From Solanum dulcamara (lineage: Eukaryota > Streptophyta > Magnoliopsida > Solanales > Solanaceae), in assembly GCF_947179165.1 (NCBI RefSeq), contig NC_077242.1, positions 42,835,097-42,899,096 on the forward strand: DNA of 64,000 nt, written 5' to 3'. The position numbers were made by a program, and so were the translations under genes. Position 1 is the stretch's first letter. Each line of letters begins with the position of its first letter. The notes beneath the pieces are model-generated. The model ran no database searches and was not told where the DNA came from. It was given only the letters and a program-made list of their open reading frames with translations. Shown in pieces: positions 11,801 to 23,087 of this stretch.

Positions 11801-12335
11801 ATCCCCTAAGGGGGACACGTGTCCATCCCCTATTGGGCCACCGTATCCATGTATTCCATGTGGGGCTGCCACGTGGCAGTGGGGCCCACCCACCCCAAGC
11901 AGGTGGGTCACCTACTTGACCCCAAGCAGGTGGGTCACCTACTTGCTTAGGGGATTCCACGTGTCACCCTCCCATTGGCTGCCCCGCGAAATTTTTTTTT
12001 CCTCCTCGTGGGTTCGTAATCTCGTTCGTAATCTCATCTCACTTTAAGAGCCTATGAAACCCTTGCTACGCAATCTTGGTATGTAATCAAGTAGCTCACG
12101 TATGTAAGACTCCTAATTTAATAGTTTACGTAAATAAGTCGAGTCCTACGACCCGTTACTTGGCCTGCAACTCTTTCTGACTTCTCTTGGCCCTATTTCC
12201 AACCTTCCCTACCATGGAGTGTCACATTCTCCCTTCTTAGAGTCGTTCAATAGGGTCGTAACTTAAGTAGCTCACATACTAGATTCTCTAAGTAACTTAA
12301 GGAACCTTCCGAGTTCAAAGATGTGGGTTGTAACA
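8855..12335 (-). mobile_element. Nested solo LTR-D, inverted
   Basis: On the minus strand it runs from TGTTACAACCCACATC to GGGTCGTGACA, 3481 bp, matching the LTR-D ends. Flanks are AAATG (8850-8854) and GAATG (12336-12340), a 5-bp target duplication with one mismatch. Removing the element restores the outer repeat unit GATCAGACCAAATG|TTCCTCGGCA. No internal region is present, so it is a solo LTR left by LTR-LTR recombination. ACGT palindromes lie at 11791-11800 and 11813-11824. Confidence 0.85.
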
Positions 12336-13074
12336 GAATGTTCCTCGGCATTTTTATACGATATGCAGATCGGGCCTACGTTCCTCAGCATGTACCTACT
12401 ATATACATGGATCGGGCTGTACGTTCCACAATGCTAATAATATATATGTGCCTATGATGACAAAATGATGTAGATGGTACACCGAGTCCCCTAATTGGCC
12501 GGGTATAATACGTGATGGTAATATATATGACTTTCTTTTATACGATGCGAGTATGGAAAATGGTTAAATGTTATACTTTCTCCCTACATCCTACGCCAAC
12601 TGTAATCTCCTTATGATGTCTATGATTTACATACTCAGTACATATGTCATATTGACCCCCCTTTCTTTGAGGGGTTGCATTCATGCCCATATGTACAGAT
12701 ACACACTTTAGGGATCTGTCAGCGTAGGAGTTCCACTCAGCAGTTCAAAAGTACTCCATTATGCCGAAGCCTAGTTTTGGTATTAACCTTCAATGTATAT
12801 ATTTATTTTTTCATCGGTACGGCGGGGGCCCTGTCCCGCCTTATGTTACAGTTCTTACTCTTAGAGGTCTGTGGACATGTATGTGGGTTATATATGGGTT
12901 GTGTATGCATGTATGTACTGTGGAGCCTATGATAAGCATCACCGACTTATATGTTATCCTGTCTGTTGATGTGCTATAACTTAAACAGGGGACACATTTA
13001 CTTATGGATAAAAGGGATATACGCGAGTGCCTAGTTCAGGCAGTCATCACGTCCTATGGGCTTGGGTCGTGACA
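12336..13074 (+). mobile_element. LTR-D forward, second part
   Basis: It continues the LTR broken at 8854. It holds the last 40-bp-type repeats, the CAGTACATATGTCATATTG element (12636-12654), the GGCGGGGGCCCTGTCCCGCC block (12821-12840) and the end CTTGGGTCGTGACA (13061-13074). The next base begins LTR-B sequence. Confidence 0.75.
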
Positions 13075-14739
13075 CCCCGGAAGTTGGGAAGTTAGAACAA
13101 AGGGAAAAGAATTATTCAAGTGTAATTATCTTTGAGTTTACAACTCACTCAATGATTCGTAGTAACTTCTACGACTCATAAGGAGAAGTCGTAGAGTGAC
13201 CTCTTGAGCATTGCTCAATACCATCCTCAGGAGGATCCTACGACTCAATAAGATGAGTCATCATCCTATTAACGAGTCATAAGGATGACTTGTGTAAAAA
13301 ATAGCAGATACTCCAAAAATACATTCTTCTAAGACCTTCAGGATGAGTCAGTTTGGCGACTTGTGAACATGAAGACTAGTCATAAACTTGAATCATAAGA
13401 AAACTCCCGAGGCTCGATTTTTAGGGTTTTTCTTAGCCCTGCACTACGACTCAAGTCTATGAGTCATAGACTTGATGATAATTTGTAGAGTTGGATTCGT
13501 AGGGTAGGTTAATTGTGTCTTTTCCAAGATTTGGTTCAAAGTATCTAGACACAATTATGGCTATGTTCAAGCCTATAACTCCCATACTTCAAAATTCTCT
13601 CTTTTCTAAATCATTTATCGAAATTCTCCCAAGGCAAGAAAGCAAATTCTCTCAAGCTCTCCTTCAAGTTTCAAGCTACGGTTTCAGATTTTCATCAATG
13701 TTTCTCTTCAATTATAAGTGATTTCAATCAAGGTATGTGAGTATTGATCCATGAGTTCCTTTAACCCATGGGGTCCCAATGTTTCCTCAAAGTATTCTTT
13801 AAATTTCCAATTGTTATTAACCCTAGTTTTGATTAATTGTATTGGGCTATTTTCGATTTCATTTTAAATTGTTATCAATGATTATTCTAAGCATGATCCA
13901 AGATAATTATTTTGATGTGATAAGTACAATTCTGATAGAATCATGTTTAAGATGATGATAAGGACAATTCTCACCGAAGTTATGGATTCCTATGAATCAC
14001 TAAAGTTAATGAGGTACTCTTATTATGTTTTATGAAGATGGATTGATAGATAGTTACTATGTTTCCCTATAATGTCTATGATCATGTTTCAATGAATTCC
14101 ATTGGGATATTGACTAACCACCGAGAGGACTTATAGGTGAGGATCAGTTCGATAACATATTTAGTGACCGAAGGGAATCCTAGTAGCAATCTAAAGTCCA
14201 AAATTACATTGCCCACATAGGTTTCCTTCAAGGATTATTACTCAATCCATGTCATATTGTTCATGTTCTTTCGCTTGTTCATGCATATATCATATACTTA
14301 GTACCTTCTATCTACTAACACATATTTTGCCTATATTATCTCATAATATAGGGGCGGACGTCGGCCATCCTATTCGTGGCTAGAGTTGCCCTAGTTGTCC
14401 AAAGAAGTTAGTGGGTCCTCATATCATCGAGGATGTGACTTTTCTTTTGTATTATTACTATGACTTCTTTTTATGATTAGGGTGTGCTAGAAGCTTTTCC
14501 TAAGTCCCCATCAAGCGTTGACCTAAAGGCATTATTAGATGTTAAATGTGGTGTAGTCCAAATTTATGACATAGATTGAGTATTTCTATCTCTTAGACTT
14601 CACTTTTGGGTTGTGACTTCCACTTATCTTGTTATATTTCTTTACCTTATGTATGCGATGTATGATAAGATAGTTTGGTTAGGATCCCTTGTAATTTCGA
14701 TTGATGCATCACGTCAGGACTTAGGCTTGGGTCGTGAAA
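13075..14739 (+). mobile_element. LTR-B copy 2 (forward)
   Basis: It starts CCCCGGAAGTTGGGAAGTTAG directly at the LTR-D end. The zone of ACGACTCATAAGG / GATGAGTC words spans 13140-13505, followed by the TTTCAATCAAGGTATGTGAG block (13720-13739), the CCGAGAGGACTTATAGG block (14141) and the end CTTGGGTCGTGA (14726-14737). It is about 1.67 kb. What follows is not a PBS but gag on the opposite strand, so this LTR and the next block were joined by rearrangement. Confidence 0.7.
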
Positions 14740-14740
14740 T

Positions 14741-15554
14741 TCACAACATTGTGGATGGCCACCATTTCACAGACTTACCATAAGAAAACTCACCACCATC
14801 AGTTCGAGCCCTATTGAACTCCCTTTTAGACATCTTATTCAACTTCTCCTCTTCTATTTGCTCGGAATGTGTCATGATTCTAGAGATGTTTATCTCATAG
14901 ATTAGCATGGAGATTCTATATTCCATGACCACCAAGCTTGACATATTTTAAACAAACTTGCTCATACGAGCCCTTGGATCGGCAACTATGAAAGGAGCAT
15001 ATTTTGATAACTTAGTGAACTTAAGAGAATACACCCTTACCCTCATATTACCTTATCACAAATTGATGAACTGTTGCACCATAGCCTCCCTTAACTCCAA
15101 ATGAAAGAAGTAGTCAAGGAAAGAATTCTTGAACTCTTCCCGATCAATGGGACCCATCCATATAGCCCTCTCAATTATCTATTCATCAAAACACACTTTA
15201 TCCACTCCCTTAAGTTGATATACCTCTAAATCCTACTTCTCCTCCAGACTGATGCCCATAATCTCTATAATCTTGCCAATAGCCTCCTTAAATTTTTATG
15301 GATATTATTCCACCGTAGACCCATGAAACTCCAGATGGTTCATTCGAGTGAAGTCACAGACTTGGCTAGCCACCATACCAATGTTTGGGTTCACGGGATC
15401 TACTACTTCCCTATTAACTTAATTGGCTACAGCTTGGGCAAGACTTTAATTGCAGTCGAAAAATCCACATGAGAAACTTGCTCATTGAATGGTCATATGG
15501 AGCTTGTTACTCCTCCCCAGCATTCCTTCTTGTAGGAACACTTCGTGGAGGCAT
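14741..15554 (-). pseudogene. Decayed gypsy gag, inverted
   Basis: On the minus strand it starts ATG CCT CCA CGA AG at 15554, the same opening as the gags at 50451 and 58013. Gag words follow: DFTRMNHLEFHGS near 15340, FKNSFLDYFFHLELREAMVQ near 15120-15070, LSKYAPFIVADPRARM near 15000-14965, and ISRIMTHSEQIEEEKL near 14880-14835. It shares many residues with the gag at 162-1215. Several stops and frameshifts occur, the first about 15 codons in. It ends at the junction with LTR-B near 14741, before the zinc knuckle. Confidence 0.75.
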
Positions 15555-15775
15555 GATTTTGTAATCGCAAAGAGAGCATTAGAGGAAAAAGACTTAGAAT
15601 TCAACTATTTTACATGACCTAAGAGTGATGAAATAAGTGAAGTATTTTTCCTAAGACATTTCATACAATCCTATTCAAAGATGTGGCGCGCTTCACAACC
15701 ATGAACAAGACTCTACTTGACGCAATGTTAAAATCCCTAGGACACCTCAAAACTTGTTCTTTGATACAAAGTTTT
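15555..15775 (-). mobile_element. Gypsy leader with degraded primer-binding site, inverted
   Basis: Read on the minus strand, the LTR end GGGTCATGA is followed by AAAACTTTGTATCAAAGAAC, a degraded form of the tRNA-Met-type PBS TTGGTATCAGAGC, at about 15755-15771. The leader then matches the other leaders, with a hairpin at 15681-15698, and ends at the gag ATG at 15554. Confidence 0.6.
15681..15698 (-). promoter_or_regulatory. Leader hairpin with self-complementary GCGCGC loop
   Basis: The minus strand reads TTGTG-AA-GCGCGC-CACAT: four Watson-Crick pairs close a loop of AA plus a self-complementary hexamer. At this place other leaders have GTGCAC. The hexamer stays self-complementary although the bases differ. 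Confidence 0.45.
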
Positions 15776-17046
15776 TCATGACCCAAGCTAGATCTACACA
15801 TGAAATGGTGATTAGAATCCTGAAGGACTCAAACCAAGACTCTTAGAATATCATACATTATCATACATAAGGTAAATGAACAATAAAACTAGATCATAAG
15901 TGTGAAAATAAAGTCTCAACATGAATAGTAAAAATTGCGGAGAAGATAACTCAAAAGAATATGACAACATAGACTACATTAGCATCTAACATGACTCTAC
16001 TAATATAGATGAGGACATAAGACAAGCTCACCCAAAAATATGAAATTAAATGTCATAAGGAAGTTTAAAAATATAGACGTCTTTGTCATAGAATCATGAG
16101 GACTCACTAATAATGAGAGAAAGGTGCTTAAACTCTAGCCACAAATGGGCGGTGTGTGATGATCGACAAACCATACATATGATACAATATAGGAAAAAAA
16201 TATCCATTAGTACATGAAATGCACTAAGTATGTGAGAAGCATGAATGAACCACTATAATAGGACATAATCAATATGAGCATGGGATGCTTGACCAATATC
16301 ATAAGAGCATGAGTAAAACTTGAAACATTTGAATATCATAATAATATGGTCAATGCATCATAAACATCATGAGAACTTATACCATTTTGAGGGATAGCAG
16401 TTTAACCAACACTTAATACCATGAGACCTATAACATAGAATCTGATGTAAATCCCACATCGAGAAGAGAGGCTACCTGCCAAGATAGACCCCGTGAGAAC
16501 AAATTTAATATGAGCTATTTGTTGATATACTAGCTAAGCCATAAAGGAAATATGCGAGAAACATAGTTAAGAACTAGAGGTTACTACTAAGATTTCCTTG
16601 CCTCGCTACTTGAGCTTATGGATCTAGCCCTACCTCAAAGTACTCTCAATGCATAGTCATTATTCTAATGAAATATATAAATCATATTCATTAACATTAT
16701 TAGGAAAGAATATAATAAATATAAATCATCATCATAAGATAATAATAAGAGTAGCTCAATAAAATGATTGATTCTTATGAGAAAACCCTTCGTCTTTATG
16801 AATTCGTGATTCAGTGAGAAAATAATTCACCATCTTTAACATGAGTGTGTGCAAAAAATGTATCACAACCTTTATACTTACTTGAAACATCATTGAAATT
16901 TTAACTCATCATCGTTCATTACTTTCATGATTCATTCATAATTCCTTCATATCTATTCATAAATCTTTCATAAAATCCTTTATTAATCCATGATAACAAT
17001 TCTATAATTTCATACACTAACAAAAAGGCTTATTAAAGACCAAATA
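15776..17046 (-). mobile_element. LTR-B copy 3, inverted, 5' part missing
   Basis: Its 3' end (plus strand TCATGACCCAAG) adjoins the leader above. The block with TTTACCTTATGTATG, inverted here around 15870-15885, matches LTR-B copy 2 near 14641. The CGAG.AGAG block near 16460 also fits. The LTR is cut at 17046 by an inverted LTR-D, so the ACGACTC-word zone is absent. Confidence 0.6.
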
Positions 17047-20000
17047 TGTCATGACCCAACCCCGTATGTCATGACTAGTGCCTACACTAGACACTGGTGT
17101 ACACACCGGTTAACTATATTCAAACCACACCTACGTACAATATGGAACTTAAGAAAACAAGATTTCATCTCAAAACTGTCACATATTTATTTATTAACAC
17201 AACCTGTCTCCTGAGGAGTTACAACATCAAAAGATAACATAGTACGTAAGCCAACAAGGTTGTCATAATATGTAGGAACATCTCAACTATACATAACTAG
17301 GCTGACAAGGCTACCACAACATACAATGTCCCAAAATATGCATACATCCAAACTGACAAGATTGCCACTACAAAAGGGAACGTCCCCAAAACATAAGTCA
17401 TGTTGACATAGCTACACAACATCTATACACAACCCACATATGTGTCTACATACCTCTAAGAGTATTAACAGTAGCATATTACTGGACAGGGCCCCGCCGT
17501 ACCCATGGATAAACAAATATATATATCAAAAGGATCTGTACCAAAAGTTTAGGCTACGGAATAATAGAGAACTCCAAAATAGCTGAGTGAAAATTCTAAG
17601 CTAGCGGATCCCTGAAATAAGTATATGTACTTGCATGCATGAAATATAGCCCTCCAAAGAGAGGGGTCACTACGACATATGTATTGAGTATATAAAGTAT
17701 AAAATACCATAAAGGAGATCACATTTGAAGTAGAGATTCAGGAGACAAGTATGGTAATCAAGAAATCACTGTACCTGTATTTTATAAATGGAGTCATACT
17801 TATCATTGTAATATGCCGTACTCAGCCCATTATGGGACTCGGTGAATAAAGTCGTATACACATATATCATACTCGGCCCGTCATAGGACTCGATGCCATA
17901 ATAATATCATCATATCATCATCTCACGTATCCGGCCCTCTATTAAGGGACTTAGTGAATAATATAGTGAAACCATACATGATAACATACCCGGCCCTTTA
18001 ATAAGGGACTCAGTGGATAATACAATAACAATATGTATGAATAGGATATCATTAGCAACCATGTATAACTATCATCTGAGACACAATAGAATGAGTATAA
18101 TAAGCTAACACTCGAATATCAAAATGATAGTTATGTTAAGTTCTCTCCTACTATCATTATGAACTATATATATAAAGTCTTATCGGTCATAGACATATAT
18201 CAAACTAATATGAGGCAGCTTAATCATATAGAAGTATCAGGTGAAGTAGCTCGACTATTCCAAGAGTTCTAACATCAACAAGTGAATAAAAATTATGAAT
18301 CATATAAGGAACTTATGAACAAAATTACCCCAAATCTCATATCATTCAGCACTTACATCTAAGACATGCCAAAAAAAAGAAGGGATAGCTTTACATACCT
18401 TTAGCATTTATTCACACCCAACACGTATATGCTGCCCAATGTGTCTCAACCTATATTAAGACATTAAGCACTACGGTTAAGCTATGGAAAGGCATAAAAC
18501 ATACTTTATCGTTAATATGTTATTTCTAGAAAATTGGATAGCACCTCCCCTATATCGCTCACTTTCCTCACACCCAAACCAGCCATACAATTACCAAGCA
18601 GCATCAATAATCACACGTTCAAATGCCATGTTAAGACTAGTTAGGACGAGATTCAAGAATACTTCGAACAGACCACATACCCTTTTGACTTCTATTAATT
18701 ATCAATATGAGGACTACGATGCTATATAATTACTCTTCATAGGTCGCAGCCACTACACCCTATCAAAATGATTTATAACAGCCCAACAATTATAACCATA
18801 TAATGCATAATCGTAACTACAATTAATCCTTCAATTCAACATAAACAGCGACACATTACAACCAGCCCTTAGAAAAATTACAACTCCAACTTGACATGTC
18901 ACATTCTTTCATTTTTATTATATAATTAGCCACAATAACAACCACAATATTAATGGAAATTAATCCACCATTTTTAGATTAGAACAATCCTAACACGGCC
19001 CAAAAAGAAATTTAACATTAACATATACAATTCCTTTACTTTTAACACATAATCCATAACAATAATAGCAACAACAACAATCAATCCAATCTAATTCAAG
19101 AAACTCCAATTCTGTCTATTTCAACAACAACACTAACCATGGAGTTTTCTTACTTCCAATTTCATTTAATATAAGTTAATCTCTTTATTATAACATCATT
19201 TCAAAATTAAGGCAGCTCACATTCATAACATTTGACAACAATCCAAATCCACATACAACTACTACATCTTAAAGTTATCTTTAATAATCCATAGTCTTAA
19301 TGTTTTCATCAAAACAACCCTACAACGGCCCAATCAACAAACAACACAACATATAATCTTAACTATCATTAATCTTCTAAGCTCAACAAGAAAAACAACA
19401 ACATATCAAAACAGCCCCTAACTAACAACATAAAGATGCTTGAAAACCTTGTGAATACATGTGAACACACTAAGGAAACCACATACAATTTTTACACCTT
19501 TTTTCATACTATCTTTTCATCTAATTTCATGAGATATAACAGTAGCCACAAGACAATTTTATCACATATTTATATTCAAGTAAACTATATTATTATCACT
19601 ATAATTCTTACAACAGCCCATAAACCAATTTAAATTCAACTTTAACCATTAAATACCTTCATTCTCATGACAAAATCCATAACAATAACAATTAAAATAC
19701 TAAGAAAAATCAGTCCACCGTCATCTACACCAAACAGTCCCTCAAATGGCTCAACCACGCTTCAACATCAACACCCATAATCTCATACATTCATCAAACA
19801 TTTATACACTCACAACACGTCCAAAATCACCCAAAAATGTATGGAAAATGATCAGCTCTTACCTTAATAACTTAGCTCCTTAGTTTGCTGAAATTTGAGG
19901 ATTGAAAGGATAAATATTTTTGGTTGCTTCATGTCACTGTAGTCCTTCCAATTGGTTGAAATACTTGAAGAAAACAAATTTTGATCACCAAGCTTGTAGC

Positions 20001-20433
20001 TCTCCATGGTCATCCATTGCCGAGAGCTCTTCTCTCTATCTTTATTTGGTGAAGATGAGAGCTTCTCTCTTCTTGAAGAATTTTCTTGAGTTAGGGTGAT
20101 TTTTGTGGCTGAATAATCAGTCAACAAAGTGACTATATGTGCTTCCCAAGGGACCTAATTGCCCCCTACTAAAGTATGGGCCAATCGGATATGGCCATAT
20201 GGCAGTGGGGACCACTTTTCAGCTCACTAATATCTTAATTCATCTTAATTAATCCCAAATTCCCACTTAATAATCCAATCATGGTTAATTAATCCTTAAT
20301 CTCAACTAATGTTTCTACACTGATTGAAATTTACAAACAAGTCGAGCCATTTTAAAATTCAAAATTAAGAGTCCTTAAATTTATGTCCATTATATCATGA
20401 ATAGTTTAATGTGCAAAAATATGGAATATAACA
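17047..20433 (-). mobile_element. Solo LTR-D-like LTR, inverted
   Basis: The minus strand runs from TGTTATATTCCATATTTTTG to GGGTCATGACA, 3387 bp. It shares LTR-D landmarks: the CAGTAC-type near-palindrome (17668-17686), the GACAGGGCCCCGCCGTACC block (17485-17505) and inverted CGGCCC...GGGACTCGGTGAATAA repeats (17820-18015). Its 5' half (about 18500-19850) is A/C-rich with CAACAACA runs and differs from the tandem D copies, so it is a divergent subfamily. Flanks AAATA and CCGCC do not match, so no target duplication is seen. Confidence 0.65.
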
Positions 20434-21565
20434 CCGCCTTTAACTTGAGTCAACTTTCTTGCAAATAATTTAACATATAAACATACGGGGTACAACCAAA
20501 TATTTAGTGACCAATTATAAATATGGTCCCTAAAATATACTTATAAGGATGATATTATTTACTGGTCTCTAATTTTCTATACTGTTTTATAAAAACAAAA
20601 AACATTGATCCCTAAATTAAATTTATTTTGTCGGATTATTACATGGAAAGAGCGGGAACAAAATGTAAAACATTAAAAGTCTCCAAAAAATTCTCTCTAT
20701 AGAGCAACAAGCTAAAATCCCCAAATCAATTGTTAAAGGTTTTAGATTTTCTCTCTCCCTCTCTCTCTAAAAATACGCCAAAATCACTAAAGAATCTTCA
20801 ATTTTTTTCTCTCGCTCTATTAACCAGGTTTAAATCTCCTAAATCTTGAAGCTTGATGGCATTATTGACAAAAAAACTCCTTATCTAGCACTTGTATCTA
20901 CATCAAAAGTAAGTTTTTTCCTCATTATTCATCTCCTTCTTCTATTTCTGCGAAATCAAAATTGTTCTTACTTCCATTTTTATATATGACGATTAAATAT
21001 GATATGTTTGGACTCTAATAAATAATCATTGTTATTGTGTGAGGACTAAAAATGATAGTTTTGTATGTAAAGTTGGGGTTTGAGGTTCAAAGAAGAGATA
21101 TTTGAGAATTTAACTAGGAATTTTCTCTATTAGGGACCATAAGTTTCTAGAAGTGCCATGAAATTTTGCTAGGCTATCATTGTAATTTTTTCTATTAAAA
21201 GATGAATTAATTGTGTATTTTTACCATTAGTATCTTTATTTTCAGTTTCTTATTCATTTGCTTTCAATTTGAGTGGATTTTTTTATTGTATAAATATCAT
21301 ATTTAATTTTGTAAGTCAAATCTTACACTAAAAAGATTAGATGAGAAGTTGTGGATGAGATTTGTTAAAGCATATCAAATAATCTTTCTTGATTTGCTTA
21401 TCAATAGCCTAAGAATTCCTGCAAACTCTTTCTCTCTGTTTTTTATCAATAGTCAAAGAACACCCTAAATATTTATTGATCTAACTTTTATTTACAATCC
21501 AAGGCTATGGTACCAAGTTTAATGATCCTCCAAGTCTTTTTTGAATTAAAGAATTCATTCCATTG
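20434..21565. other. Unassigned stretch, possibly low-copy DNA
   Basis: No coding homology or LTR landmark is visible. It carries repeated GGTCCCTAA / GGTCTCTAA / GATCCCTAA words near 20527-20620, a CT-rich run (20744-20768) as often seen in plant 5' leaders, and a 12-bp inverted repeat TATGGTCCCTAA (20525) / TTAGGGACCATA (21130). It may be remnant unique DNA or a decayed DNA transposon. Confidence 0.3.
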
Positions 21566-23087
21566 TTTAGAGCGATCCTGTAGCAATCCCAAGTCATTTA
21601 TTTTAGAGCTTTTATAAATTGAAAAATTGACTTAGGTAATAAATTTAGGAAAATGATCTCAAAAAGGAATTCTGATGATTTTATCATCTCTGAAATAGCC
21701 AAATTAGGCTAGTATCATGGTCGGCATGAGTACCGAGGCAATCGGTATGAGTTTAAGACCATTTGGTGCTTTTGCCTTTGAAATTTGGCCTATAGTGGAC
21801 ATTGGTCAACATTCTTAGAAAATGCACTCAAATAAATATTTTGATAGTGTGGTTAGTTTTAAAATGTCGAGTTTGTTCTAGAATGATCCTTTGTTTGCTT
21901 CTCTAGGCTTCCAATCTAATTCCGAGGCCCATTTGGAAATGGGCACAAAATGAAACTTGGGTGTGGGATCCACTTTTCATTAAAATAAACTCATATGGGA
22001 ATTTTGAATGCGCCATTGAGTTTAGAAGGTCAAATTTGGTGGGGTAGCATATCTCATTTGTGTGCACGGAGTACTAATTGAATTCTGAGCACCCCGTCGG
22101 AGTATTTGGCGTGCTAAGCTTATTTTTGCACCAACTGTATTTGGTATCGTCGCTTAAGTAGTTAGTAGCTCGCTAAAGTGACCAGCCCATTTGAGTGGGT
22201 GTCGGTAAGTGACAACCGTGTCTCTAAAGTGACTGGTCTCTTAAGCGATCAGGCGTCGCTAATGCGATGCCCATCATTTTTGTGTATGTCACTTAAGAGG
22301 TCCCACGTGGCCTCTAAGAGACACCTGAGAGTCATTCTTAAGACCCAAAAATGAGATTTTGTATCAAATTTCAAAGTTGGTTTTCTTCTTCAATTCTTGG
22401 GCGATATGATTAATTGAAAAGGCTAATTTGCTTAAATTTTCAAGGGGAAACCTGTGAGCCATTCATAAGTAGGAGTTGAGGCTTCCTTTGAGGTAATTTT
22501 TTCCCTTTTCTTGAGTTTCTAGTATTCTTGAGCTTGTAGTTGATCATGAATGTATGATAGTTGTGCGGAAAATTTGGTGTGTGAATTGTGTTCCCGTGTG
22601 GAACATGAGATGGGGGTAGTAGTTAAAGCCTATTCTGTGAGTCAATTTCGTGAGTTACTGAGCTGGTACCACAACTCTCAATTTTTAACTCCAAAATTGG
22701 TCTCTGTCCAAATTTGATAATTTTAGTGTCATAAGGACCATATTAACATTGTGATTCTATTATTGATAGAGTGGCAGCATTCAGAGGCCAGTCGGAAGGG
22801 AAAATCTCCAGTTTCATGAGTTGGAACGCATGTGGTCAGCTTACAAGTAGGATAAAGTTTTTCCCTTGTAAGAATGAGCATGTTTTGGCAATTGTACATT
22901 GATTTGTATGAGTTTGGTGGGGTTGGATGTCTATCATGATAAATTGCTAGAATCCATGTCCTAGGCATTATTTTAGGTAATTATTGGATTGTTTAAGCAT
23001 GACTCTTATGGTGGTTAGTTCTCTCTATCCTACAATGAGTGTTATCCCTGTGGTAACATGTTTGGAAGCATGTTTGGCCTCCATTTA
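21566..23087 (+). mobile_element. LTR-C forward, truncated at 3' by nested insertion
   Basis: It matches the inverted LTR-C (29439-32400) in order: GCCAAATTAGGCTAGTATCATGG, the GGTCAACATTCTTAG block, a zone of GTCGCTAARGYGAC-like words (22140-22280), TTGAATGCGCCATTGAGTTTAGAAG, ACATGAGATGGGGGTAGTAGTTA and GCATTCAGAGGCCAGTCGGAAGGG. It stops at CCATTTA (23087), where an inverted LTR-D relative begins. A short remnant may resume after 29403. Confidence 0.65.

Noticed and set aside
17042..20438. Target duplication around the LTR at 17047-20433
   Set aside because: AAATA and CCGCC do not match.
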